Assembly (NCBI GenBank): GCA_902789395.1
Contig: CADANY010000008.1
Span: 60,825 to 124,824, forward strand
Source of the DNA: an uncultured Bacteroidia bacterium
GTDB taxonomy: Bacteria; Bacteroidota; Bacteroidia; Bacteroidales; UBA932
Length of the DNA stretch: 64,000 nucleotides
Reading direction: 5' to 3'
In this document: positions 1-7,671 of the stretch, one piece after another
Layout of the letters: every line of letters starts with the position of its first letter
How positions within the stretch are numbered: the stretch's first letter is position 1
Notes under the pieces: generated by a model
Databases searched by the model: none
The model's input: only the letters and a program-made list of their open reading frames with translations
Told to the model about the DNA's origin: nothing
Position numbers and translations under genes: made by a program

Positions 1-1264
1 CGAAAGAATAGACCGTATCGACCGGGACATAGCTGCCGAACGACTCAGGCTCTTTGAAAGGAGCATCCTGATAACGGTCGAGATAACAGTATTTCTCCGG
101 AGTCATAATGGCATCATGGCCCTCACTCACTGCCTGGATTCCTCCGGCAGTTCCCCGCCAGGACATGACGGTCGCATTCGGGGCAAGGCCTCCCTGCAGG
201 ATCTCATCCCAGCCCAAAAGCCGCTTTCCCCGCGCCTCGAGCATCTTCTCTACCCGGCGTACAAGATAACTCTGGAGCTGATCGACATCCGCAAGTCCCT
301 CCTCTTCCATCCGGTGGCGGCAGAGGGGGCAAAGCTTCCAAGCCCGCTTCCCGGCCTCGTCACCTCCGATATGGATAAACTCCGATGGAAACAGGGAACA
401 GACTTCGTCAAGGACCTTCTCCAGAAAGACATAGGTCGCCTCATTGCCCGGACACAGATCGTTCCGGTACTCCGGTTCTGTTCCGTCTTCGGTCCGGCAG
501 AGCAGTTCCGGATAGACGGTCGTCACCTCGCTGCTGTGACCGGGCATCTCGATCTCCGGGATGACGGTAATATGGCAGGAATCGGCGACGGAGAGGATCC
601 ATTCAATATCTTTTCTCGTATAATAGCCTCCATACGCTCCGGGGGCACCTTCCTCCGAGAGCTTCTTGCCCCCTTTGCGCCACTGTGGCCATAGTATTTC
701 CGGCCTCCACGCCGCCCGGGTGGTCAATTCCGGAAAGGCATCTATCTGCAGGCGCCAACCTTCCGAATCGGTCAGATGCAGGTGCAGACGATTCATCTTC
801 AACTCCGACATGAGGCGCATCTGCTTGGCGATGAACTCTTTTGTACGGAAATGACGGGAGACGTCAATATGCAGTCCCCGGTACGGGAAACGGGGATAGT
901 CGATAATTTCACAACAGGACACCTCGGGATCCGCCTGCCGCATCTGGGACAGCGTCTGCAGGGCATAGAAAACACCCGTCTCCGTCAGGGCCTCGACTGT
1001 CGCGCCTTTCGGGGAGATAACAAGATGGTAGGCTTCATCCCGGGCAAAGGAGGGCAAGGTCGCCGCCAGGCGGCTGAAAGATTTCCCGCAAGGAATGACC
1101 TTCGGAACAAGACCGCCGGAAGGGACGGTCCCCTTGCCGAGGGTATACGAGACCGGGGCCGGAATGACGTTATCCGGGCCGGAGGCTGCCGAAAGGGTCA
1201 CTCCGGCAAAAACGGCAAGCAGCAGAAAGGCTTTCCGTACCTTGTTATTCAATCCAGATTCCAT
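1..1264 (-). CDS. Beta-N-acetylhexosaminidase, GH20 (C-terminus cut by window edge)
   Basis: Secreted or periplasmic exo-hexosaminidase expected to release terminal GlcNAc/GalNAc from glycans. The ATG at 1264 gives MESGLNN, then a hydrophobic signal segment (about residues 11-27). A GH20b-like N-terminal domain covers roughly 30-120 and the TIM-barrel starts near IDYPRFPYRG (121-130). HIGGDEAGK holds the family's catalytic Asp-Glu pair (D302, E303), and the polarising substrate-binding HLHLTD lies at about 161-166. 421 codons are visible; the C-terminal part of the barrel and any accessory domain lie outside the window. The start overlaps the last 20 bases of the upstream lrp-like gene, so the two are probably cotranscribed. 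Family assignment is secure; the linkage and glycan specificity are not readable. Confidence 0.93.
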   Translation of the reverse strand, partial: MESGLNNKVRKAFLLLAVFAGVTLSAASGPDNVIPAPVSYTLGKGTVPSGGLVPKVIPCGKSFSRLAATLPSFARDEAYHLVISPKGATVEALTETGVFYALQTLSQMRQADPEVSCCEIIDYPRFPYRGLHIDVSRHFRTKEFIAKQMRLMSELKMNRLHLHLTDSEGWRLQIDAFPELTTRAAWRPEILWPQWRKGGKKLSEEGAPGAYGGYYTRKDIEWILSVADSCHITVIPEIEMPGHSSEVTTVYPELLCRTEDGTEPEYRNDLCPGNEATYVFLEKVLDEVCSLFPSEFIHIGGDEAGKRAWKLCPLCRHRMEEEGLADVDQLQSYLVRRVEKMLEARGKRLLGWDEILQGGLAPNATVMSWRGTAGGIQAVSEGHDAIMTPEKYCYLDRYQDAPFKEPESFGSYVPVDTVYSF

Positions 1265-1724
1265 AGCCGTGCTTGATTTCGTTCATGACGAAGGTCGACT
1301 GGATGCTGCCGATCGAATCGATCGTTCCAAGAACATTGATTATAAATTCATTGTACGTTTTCATATCCGGGGCCATGATTTTCAGGAGGTAATCGAACTC
1401 CCCGGAGATGTTGTAACACTCGACAACCTGGGGGACATCCTTGATGACCGACGTGAAATCCTGTGCCACGTCACGGCTCATCTGCTTGAGCTTGACCATG
1501 CAGTAGACTTCAAATCCCTGATTCAGCTTTTCTGCATCGAGGACGGCGACATATTTTTTGATATACCCCTCTTTTTCAAGTCTTTTTAATCGCTCAAAGA
1601 CCGGGGTAGTAGAAAGATTGACCTTGGCGGCCAGTTCTTTGGTGGTAATCCGCGCGTTCTCCTGAAGGGCTTTCAGGATCTTTAAATCGACCGGATCCAG
1701 CCTAACGTTACTCGACATCATCAT
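1245..1724 (-). CDS. Lrp/AsnC family transcriptional regulator
   Basis: 159-residue leucine-responsive regulatory family protein, full length for the family. N-terminal winged HTH about residues 10-60 (LDPVDLKILKALQENARI, then TTKELAAKVNLSTTPVFERL), followed by the RAM/AsnC ligand-binding and oligomerisation domain (about 70-150) with the VECYNISGEFDYLLKI segment. The start has three consecutive Met codons; the first is taken. It is transcribed divergently from metX-thrA-asd with the two promoters' -33 elements only a few bases apart, so control of the methionine/threonine pathway genes by this protein is plausible but inferred. The 3' end overlaps the start of the GH20 gene. The amino-acid effector cannot be told from sequence. 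Confidence 0.92.
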   Translation of the reverse strand: MMMSSNVRLDPVDLKILKALQENARITTKELAAKVNLSTTPVFERLKRLEKEGYIKKYVAVLDAEKLNQGFEVYCMVKLKQMSRDVAQDFTSVIKDVPQVVECYNISGEFDYLLKIMAPDMKTYNEFIINVLGTIDSIGSIQSTFVMNEIKHGYGIWIE

Positions 1725-1790
1725 CAGAATGTTTTTCCAAGAATCCCGTACGGGACGGCAATCCTTTATTATTTTTTTACATTTTCCCTA

Positions 1791-1820
1791 CAAAATTAGA
1801 AATATATTCCATTTTTTCAA
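1791..1820 (-). promoter_or_regulatory. Bacteroidales-type promoter for the lrp-like gene
   Basis: On the minus strand TTG (1820-1818), 19 nt, TAATTTTG (1798-1791) matches the Bacteroides consensus TTTG/TTG - 19 to 21 - TAnnTTTG. The start codon lies about 65 nt downstream. Confidence 0.6.
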
Positions 1821-1825
1821 TAAAG

Positions 1826-1857
1826 TTTGAAAAATATTTCGCCACATTTTAACTTTG
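1826..1857 (+). promoter_or_regulatory. Bacteroidales-type promoter for metX-thrA-asd
   Basis: TTTG (1826-1829), 20 nt, TAACTTTG (1850-1857): a perfect match to the Bacteroides vegetative consensus. Transcription should begin near 1862, leaving a leader of roughly 10 nt before the metX ATG. It is back to back with the lrp promoter. Confidence 0.7.
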
Positions 1858-1871
1858 CATAAATTTTCGCC

Positions 1872-2888
1872 ATGATAAAGCGCAGTATCAAGATACCCTT
1901 TACTTTCGAAACGGGTCCTTCACTGGACGCGGTCGATATCATATTCCATACATCGAAGGAAATACCCGTTCCCGGAGAACCCGTCATCTGGATCTGCCAT
2001 GCCTTGACGGCCAACAGCGACCCGGAAGACTGGTGGCCATCCCTCGTCGGCCCCGGCAAACTGTTCGATACGGAGCGGATGTTCATCATTTGCGCCAACG
2101 TTCCCGGATCAGCCTACGGCTCATCCGGTCCCAGATCCACCGATCCGCATACCGGAAAGCCTTATTACTTCTCTTTTCCGGCTATCACCGTCCGGGACAT
2201 GGCCGAAGCGAATTTCGCCGTCCTGGACTCGCTCGGAATCAAAACCGTCGACCTTTTGGTCGGCAGTTCCATCGGCGGTTTCCAGGCCCTTGAGATGGCC
2301 GTTTCCCGCCCGGAGTGCTTCAGGAAAGCGGCATTCATCGCAACAGCCCCACGGATCTCTCCCTGGCTCTCTGCCTGGGCCGAGGCCCAGCGGATGGCCC
2401 TGGAAGCCGATCCGTCTTTCCGCGCCTGCGAAAGTCTCGACGGCGGAGCCGCCGGTCTCAAATGCGCCCGCGCCCAGGCCCTGATCTCCTACCGCTGCTT
2501 CCGGGGCTATGGGAAAACCCAGGCGGAAGAGGACCCCGATACGCTTTTTGCCGGTCGGGCAGCTTCCTATGAACGCTATCAAGGGGAAAAACTCGTCCGC
2601 CGCGCTTTCGATGCCTATTCGTACTACTATCTCTGCAACGCACTGGACAGCCACAACACCGGCCGGGGGCGTGGAGGCGTCACGGCCGCTCTCTCGCGCA
2701 TAACGGCAGAAACACTTGTTGCAGAAGTAGATACAGACCTGATTTTCCCTCCGGAAGAAATCCGTTCATGGTATAAGTCGATCCCCGGCGCTACGCTCGG
2801 GAGCATCACTTCCGATTTCGGGCACGACGGGTTCCTCCTCGAATACGATCAATTGACAAACCTTTTGAAACCTCTGCTATGCAGGTAA
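1872..2888 (+). CDS. metX: Homoserine O-acetyltransferase
   Basis: Alpha/beta-hydrolase acyltransferase that acetylates L-homoserine with acetyl-CoA, committing it to methionine synthesis; cytoplasmic. 338 residues, normal for MetX. Visible signatures are the ICHALTANSDPEDWW segment early in the fold, the nucleophile elbow GSSIGGFQ with Ser133, and the remaining triad members Asp289 (EVDTDLIFP) and His318 (FGHDGFLLE). It is the first gene of a run whose next member, thrA, overlaps it by 10 bases, which fits supply of homoserine from ThrA. A succinyl- rather than acetyl-donor cannot be formally excluded from sequence alone, but the fold and motifs are MetX rather than MetA. Confidence 0.92.
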   Translation: MIKRSIKIPFTFETGPSLDAVDIIFHTSKEIPVPGEPVIWICHALTANSDPEDWWPSLVGPGKLFDTERMFIICANVPGSAYGSSGPRSTDPHTGKPYYFSFPAITVRDMAEANFAVLDSLGIKTVDLLVGSSIGGFQALEMAVSRPECFRKAAFIATAPRISPWLSAWAEAQRMALEADPSFRACESLDGGAAGLKCARAQALISYRCFRGYGKTQAEEDPDTLFAGRAASYERYQGEKLVRRAFDAYSYYYLCNALDSHNTGRGRGGVTAALSRITAETLVAEVDTDLIFPPEEIRSWYKSIPGATLGSITSDFGHDGFLLEYDQLTNLLKPLLCR

Positions 2889-5239
2889 TGAAATTCGGCG
2901 GAACCTCGGTTGCCGACGCCTCCGCCATCTCAACCGTAACGGATATCGTCTCCGCCGCCCTGGAAAGGGACCGGACAATCGTGGTATGCTCTGCTGTCGG
3001 AGGCTGCACGGACCGGCTGATCGAAACCGGACGTAAAGCGGCCCGCCGGGACGAATCCTATCTGGAGGATATCTCCGCCCTGAAAGAGCGGCATTTTACG
3101 ATCATTGAAAAATTACTCCCTAAAAGGCACCGCGACGCGGTCCGGGAGACGGTCGACGGGTTGTTCCGTTCGCTTGAAGGAATCACCCGCGGCGTTTTCC
3201 TCCTGGGAGAACTCAGCGAAACCAGCCTGGATGCCATCCAAAGCTACGGAGAACTCTTCTCGACGAAGATTATCGCCGCCAAGTTTTCTTCTCTCGGCAT
3301 TCCTGCCGTCTGGCTCGATTCCCGCGAAATCGTCCGCACAGTAAAGGGAGCCGTCGACACGGAAACGACCTATGCGAATGTTCGCAAAGCGGTCGACGCC
3401 TGCCCCCATACCCCGCTTTTCATCGTTCCGGGATTCATCGCCACCGATGCCCTCGGACGGATTACGACGCTCGGGCGGGGCGGATCGGATTATACGGCCT
3501 CCCTGTACGCAGTCGGCATCAACGCGCGCCTTGTCGAAATATGGACCGATGTCGACGGGATGATGACGGCGAATCCGAAAGTCGTTCCGACGGCCAGGAC
3601 AATCCGGAATATCTCTTACCGCGCCGCCCAGGAACTGTCCCATTTCGGCGCGAAGGTCATCTATCCCCCTACCATTCAGCCGGTTGTAGAAGAAGGGATT
3701 CCGATCTATGTCCGGAATACATTTCACCCCGACGGGCCTTCAACCCTGGTAGAGAAAAACCCTCCCCGCGTCGGAAGCGGGCTCATCGGCATTTCCAATT
3801 CGGACAACATCGCCTTGATTTCCCTGGAGGGGAGCGGGATGGTCGGCATTCCGGGCTTCTCTTCACGCCTTTTCGACGCTTTGACCCGGAGCGGGGTCAA
3901 CATTATCCTCATCACCCAGGCCTCTTCCGTCCATACGATGTGCATCGCCATCGCCGAAAAAGATGCCGAAAAGGCCCGGGCGGCTTCGGATGAATGTTTC
4001 GCATATGAAATCTCCCTCGGGAAACTCAACCCGCTCAAGGTCGAAACGGGATTCTCGATCGTATGCCTTGTCGGTGATGACATCCTCGGCCAGGTCGGCA
4101 TTACCGGACGCATGCTCGCGGCCCTCGGGTCCCACGGCATTCCTGTCCGGGCAACCGCCCAAGGCTCTTCGGAACGGAATATCTCGGTCATCCTTCCTTC
4201 CGACCGTGTCGGCGATGCCATCCGCCACATCCATGAAAGTTTTTTCGACAACACCTCCCTTCGCAATATCAATCTGTTCATTGCGGGCTACGGAAAAGTC
4301 GGGAAAGAACTCGTCCGGATTATCCAGGAGGGGAACGAAAGAATCGCTTCAAGGACAGGGAAACGACTGAGAATCTGCGGCCTATCTAACAGCCGGAAAT
4401 TCCTGCTCAATCCGGAAGGCCTGGCGGATTTCGATCTCACGAATGGACGGGACGCCACTTCGGATGCCTACATCGACGCCCTGACGGAAATCTCTCTCAA
4501 GAATTCCATCTTCGTCGATTGCACTGCTTCCGAAGACATCGTTTTCCGGTATCCGGGCCTGTTCAAGGCGGGATATTCCATCGTCTCTTGCAACAAGAAT
4601 CCGTTCGCCGGGCCGTATGAAACCTATAAGTCCCTGAAAGAAGGAGCACTGCATAGAGGGAAAGCCCTTCGCTACGAAACAACGGCCGGCGCCGCGCTGC
4701 CGATTGTCGGAACGATCCAGGGACTGCTTGATGCCGGAGATACCGTCCGTTCGGTCGAGGCTGTTCTCTCGGGGACCCTGGCTTATCTGATGGACCGCTA
4801 TACCGGAACGGGGTTTGACGAATTGGTCGAAGATGCCCGGCTGAAAGGCTATACCGAACCTGATCCTTCCACCGATCTCAGCGGGCGGGACGTCCTTCGC
4901 AAAGTCCTCATCCTGGCCAGGGAGGCCGGGTGGCCGCTTGAGGAGAAAGAGATCCTTCTCGAAGCCGTTCCTTCCTCAGAGGAGATGGCCCTCCGCTATA
5001 CCGAAGCTGCCAGCAATGGACTAAAACTCAGATATATCGCGTCCATCACGCCGGATTCGGCGACGGTCGGACTCCGGGCCGTCGGAGAGGATTCCCCGTT
5101 CTATAGTCTCCGCAGCACCGACAATCTGGTCCGCATCATTTCGGATGCGTACCCCTCCGGCATTACGGTCAGCGGCTCCGGTGCCGGTCCGTTCCAAACC
5201 GCCGGAGGACTACTCCATGATATCCTGACAATAAAATAG
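2879..5239 (+). CDS. thrA: Bifunctional aspartate kinase / homoserine dehydrogenase
   Basis: 786-residue fusion catalysing the first and third steps of the aspartate family pathway. Residues about 1-290 form the aspartokinase (MKFGGTSVADA nucleotide/aspartate motif at the start; TLGRGGSDYTA). Two ACT regulatory units occupy about 310-455 (SGMVGIPGF, RNISVILPSD), and the homoserine dehydrogenase begins at about 463 with the NAD(P)-binding GYGKVGKE and carries the STDLSGRDVLRK signature near 663. Length equals typical ThrA/MetL proteins. The start ATG lies inside the 3' end of metX. Feedback inhibition by threonine or methionine through the ACT units is expected from the family; which one is not readable. 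Confidence 0.95.
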   Translation: MQVMKFGGTSVADASAISTVTDIVSAALERDRTIVVCSAVGGCTDRLIETGRKAARRDESYLEDISALKERHFTIIEKLLPKRHRDAVRETVDGLFRSLEGITRGVFLLGELSETSLDAIQSYGELFSTKIIAAKFSSLGIPAVWLDSREIVRTVKGAVDTETTYANVRKAVDACPHTPLFIVPGFIATDALGRITTLGRGGSDYTASLYAVGINARLVEIWTDVDGMMTANPKVVPTARTIRNISYRAAQELSHFGAKVIYPPTIQPVVEEGIPIYVRNTFHPDGPSTLVEKNPPRVGSGLIGISNSDNIALISLEGSGMVGIPGFSSRLFDALTRSGVNIILITQASSVHTMCIAIAEKDAEKARAASDECFAYEISLGKLNPLKVETGFSIVCLVGDDILGQVGITGRMLAALGSHGIPVRATAQGSSERNISVILPSDRVGDAIRHIHESFFDNTSLRNINLFIAGYGKVGKELVRIIQEGNERIASRTGKRLRICGLSNSRKFLLNPEGLADFDLTNGRDATSDAYIDALTEISLKNSIFVDCTASEDIVFRYPGLFKAGYSIVSCNKNPFAGPYETYKSLKEGALHRGKALRYETTAGAALPIVGTIQGLLDAGDTVRSVEAVLSGTLAYLMDRYTGTGFDELVEDARLKGYTEPDPSTDLSGRDVLRKVLILAREAGWPLEEKEILLEAVPSSEEMALRYTEAASNGLKLRYIASITPDSATVGLRAVGEDSPFYSLRSTDNLVRIISDAYPSGITVSGSGAGPFQTAGGLLHDILTIK

Positions 5240-5243
5240 TTCT

Positions 5244-6236
5244 ATGAAAGTTGCTGTAGTCGGAGCCACCGGACTGGTCGGCTCGAAAATGATAAAAGTC
5301 CTGGAGGAAAGGAATTTCCCCGTCACTGAATTGATTCCGGCGGCCTCGGAGCGATCCGTCGGACGGACTGTTTTCTTCCGCGGAAAGCCCTGGACGGTCG
5401 TGAGCGTGGAAGAGGCCATCGCACGCCGCCCTGAGATCGCCCTGTTCTCGGCCGGAGCAGGACCTTCACGGACTTACGCTCCCCTTTTCGCCGAAGCAGG
5501 ATGCCGCGTTGTCGACAATAGCTCCTGCTGGCGGATGGACCCCGGGAAAAAACTTGTCGTCCCGGAGATCAATGGCGGAGTGCTGACCCCGGAGGACTTT
5601 ATCATCGCGAATCCGAATTGCTCGACAATCCAGATGCTCCTCCCCCTCGCTCCTCTCCATAAAGCTTTCACTATCAAGCGCATTGTCGTTTCTACCTATC
5701 AGTCCGTCAGCGGAACCGGCTACAAGGCGCTCGCCCAGATGGAAGCGGAGCGCCGCGGAGAGCAGGCTCCGAAAGTCTACCCCTACCCCATCGACAAAAA
5801 CATTCTCCCCCATATCGACTCTTTCCTCGAAAACGGCTATACGAAGGAGGAAATGAAGATGGTCAATGAAACCCACAAGATCCTTGCAGATGATTCGATC
5901 GGCGTCAGTGCCACTACGGTACGCGTCCCTGTGACCGGAGGCCACAGCGAATCGGTCAACATCGAGTTTGCACAGCCGTTCAGCCTTGAGCAAGTCCGGG
6001 GAATTCTCTCGGAGACCCCGGGAGTTGTCCTCCAGGACGACCCGGCGAACCTTGTCTATCCGATGCCGCTCTATGCCGAAGACAAGGATGAGGTCTTCGT
6101 GGGACGCCTGCGGCGTGATTTTTCCGTCCAAAACGGCTTAAACCTTTGGTGTGTAGCAGATAATCTCCGGAAAGGCGCCGCTACAAACGCCGTACAGATT
6201 GCAGAAAGACTGATCGGCTTTATTGGCAAAAAATGA
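5244..6236 (+). CDS. asd: Aspartate-semialdehyde dehydrogenase
   Basis: Reduces aspartyl phosphate to aspartate semialdehyde, the step between the two ThrA activities and the branch point to diaminopimelate/lysine. 330 residues, full length. N-terminal Rossmann motif VVGATGLVG, active-site Cys126 in IANPNCSTIQM, and the substrate-binding His in the VTGGHSES segment. It begins 4 nt after thrA, so metX, thrA and asd form one operon covering aspartate phosphate to O-acetylhomoserine. Confidence 0.95.
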   Translation: MKVAVVGATGLVGSKMIKVLEERNFPVTELIPAASERSVGRTVFFRGKPWTVVSVEEAIARRPEIALFSAGAGPSRTYAPLFAEAGCRVVDNSSCWRMDPGKKLVVPEINGGVLTPEDFIIANPNCSTIQMLLPLAPLHKAFTIKRIVVSTYQSVSGTGYKALAQMEAERRGEQAPKVYPYPIDKNILPHIDSFLENGYTKEEMKMVNETHKILADDSIGVSATTVRVPVTGGHSESVNIEFAQPFSLEQVRGILSETPGVVLQDDPANLVYPMPLYAEDKDEVFVGRLRRDFSVQNGLNLWCVADNLRKGAATNAVQIAERLIGFIGKK

Positions 6237-6237
6237 T

Positions 6238-6245
6238 TATATTTG
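6238..6245 (+). promoter_or_regulatory. -7 box candidate for the aldehyde dehydrogenase gene
   Basis: TATATTTG fits TAnnTTTG exactly, but no TTG is found at the expected -33 spacing. It overlaps the left arm of the palindrome at 6243-6266, which would place a bound repressor directly on the transcription start. Confidence 0.4.
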
Positions 6246-6266
6246 TCTTGTAACCCTACAAGACAA
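6243..6266. promoter_or_regulatory. 24-bp perfect inverted repeat abutting the ALDH start codon
   Basis: Arm TTGTCTTGTA (6243-6252), loop ACCC, arm TACAAGACAA (6257-6266): 10 of 10 bases pair and the last base is the A of the start codon. No U-tract follows, so it is not an intrinsic terminator. It may be a repressor operator or an mRNA hairpin masking the start. Confidence 0.5.
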
Positions 6267-7663
6267 TGGAACTGACCCATACCGGCGCGGAGCGGATCAG
6301 AGAACTCGTTGAAAAACAGCGGGCCTTTTTCGCCTCCGGAAAAACCCTTGACATCTCTTTCCGCAAGGAAATGCTCTCCCGCTTTAACGAAGGCCTCCGC
6401 AAGTGGGAAAAGCCTCTGTGCGAGGCCTTATGGAACGATCTGCACAAGTCTTATGAAGAGGCGTTCATGACCGAAATCGGACTTGTCTACAGCGAAATCG
6501 GGGAGGCCTGGCGGAAGATCGGACGGTGGACCCGGAAACGCCGGGTACGGACTCCCCTGACCGTTCTCCCTGCCCACAGCGCCATCATCAGGGAGCCTCT
6601 CGGCTGCACCTTGATCGTCGCTCCCTGGAACTATCCCGTCCAACTGCTGCTCAATCCCCTCGTCGGGGCCATTGCGGCCGGATGCACGGCCTTGCTGAAG
6701 CCTTCCCCCTATGTCCCGGAGGTCTCGTCGGTGCTCGGACAGTTCGTTTCCGACACCTTCCCTGAAGAGTATGTTGCCCTTGTCCAGGGGAACCGGACCG
6801 TCAATGCGGAACTCTTTTCCCACAGGTATGACCTCGTATTCCTGACCGGAAGTCCTTCGCTCGGGAGAATCGCCATGGAGGCCCAGGCGAAATACCTCAC
6901 CCCGCTCGTTCTCGAACTCGGCGGGAAAAGCCCATGCATCGTCGACCGGGATGCGGACCTCAGGACGGCCGCCCGTCGGATCGTCTGGGGAAAATGCCTC
7001 AACTCCGGCCAGACCTGCATCGCTCCGGATTATCTTTTTGTCCATGAAACTATCCGCGAAGCCTTCGTCAAGGCTTTCCGGAATGCACTTTCCGAACTAT
7101 ACCCTGACGGGACGGAACACTCTGATTACTATGTCCATATCGTCAAGGACTCCGCTTTCGACCGCCTTATTTCCTACCTCGGGGATGGAAAAATCCTATG
7201 CGGGGGAAAGAGTGACCGGGCGAAGCGGTGGATCGAGCCGACCCTCCTTTCAGAAGTATCCCCCGATGCCCCGGTCATGCAGGAAGAGATCTTCGGTCCC
7301 ATCTTTCCGATGATGACCTTCCGGGATCGGAAAGAAGTCATCGATTTCGTCAATGCGAGGGAGAAACCCCTGGCATTCTACTACTTCGGAAATGAGTCCG
7401 ACGGCTGGGACGTTATCGGGAAGACGACCTCCGGCGGGGCCTGCATCAATGATACGATCATGCACATCGCCAACGGGAACATTCCCTTCGGAGGCGTCGG
7501 CAATTCCGGAATGGGCAGTTATCACGGCGAGCGGAGTCTCCTCGCCTTCAGCCACGAACGCTCCGTCATCGCTTCCCCCAGGAAGTGGGATGTTCCTTTC
7601 CGGTACATGCCTTACCGCCTCTTCAAGACCATAAAAAAAATGCTCCTTCTCGGAGCGAAATAA
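6266..7663 (+). CDS. NAD(P)-dependent aldehyde dehydrogenase (class 3/fatty-aldehyde type)
   Basis: 465 residues, the short class-3 ALDH length that lacks the N-terminal extension of class 1/2 enzymes. Oxidises an aldehyde to the acid. Visible elements: APWNYPVQL cofactor-binding segment, general base E217 in LELGGKSP, nucleophile C251 in SGQTCIAPD, EEIFGPI and the C-terminal PFGGVGNSGMG. The C-terminus (residues about 440-465) is basic and mildly hydrophobic, as in membrane-associated members. It follows asd by 29 nt but has its own palindrome and -7 box, so it may be separately regulated. Substrate unknown. Confidence 0.92.
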   Translation: MELTHTGAERIRELVEKQRAFFASGKTLDISFRKEMLSRFNEGLRKWEKPLCEALWNDLHKSYEEAFMTEIGLVYSEIGEAWRKIGRWTRKRRVRTPLTVLPAHSAIIREPLGCTLIVAPWNYPVQLLLNPLVGAIAAGCTALLKPSPYVPEVSSVLGQFVSDTFPEEYVALVQGNRTVNAELFSHRYDLVFLTGSPSLGRIAMEAQAKYLTPLVLELGGKSPCIVDRDADLRTAARRIVWGKCLNSGQTCIAPDYLFVHETIREAFVKAFRNALSELYPDGTEHSDYYVHIVKDSAFDRLISYLGDGKILCGGKSDRAKRWIEPTLLSEVSPDAPVMQEEIFGPIFPMMTFRDRKEVIDFVNAREKPLAFYYFGNESDGWDVIGKTTSGGACINDTIMHIANGNIPFGGVGNSGMGSYHGERSLLAFSHERSVIASPRKWDVPFRYMPYRLFKTIKKMLLLGAK

Positions 7664-7671
7664 CTCACGGC

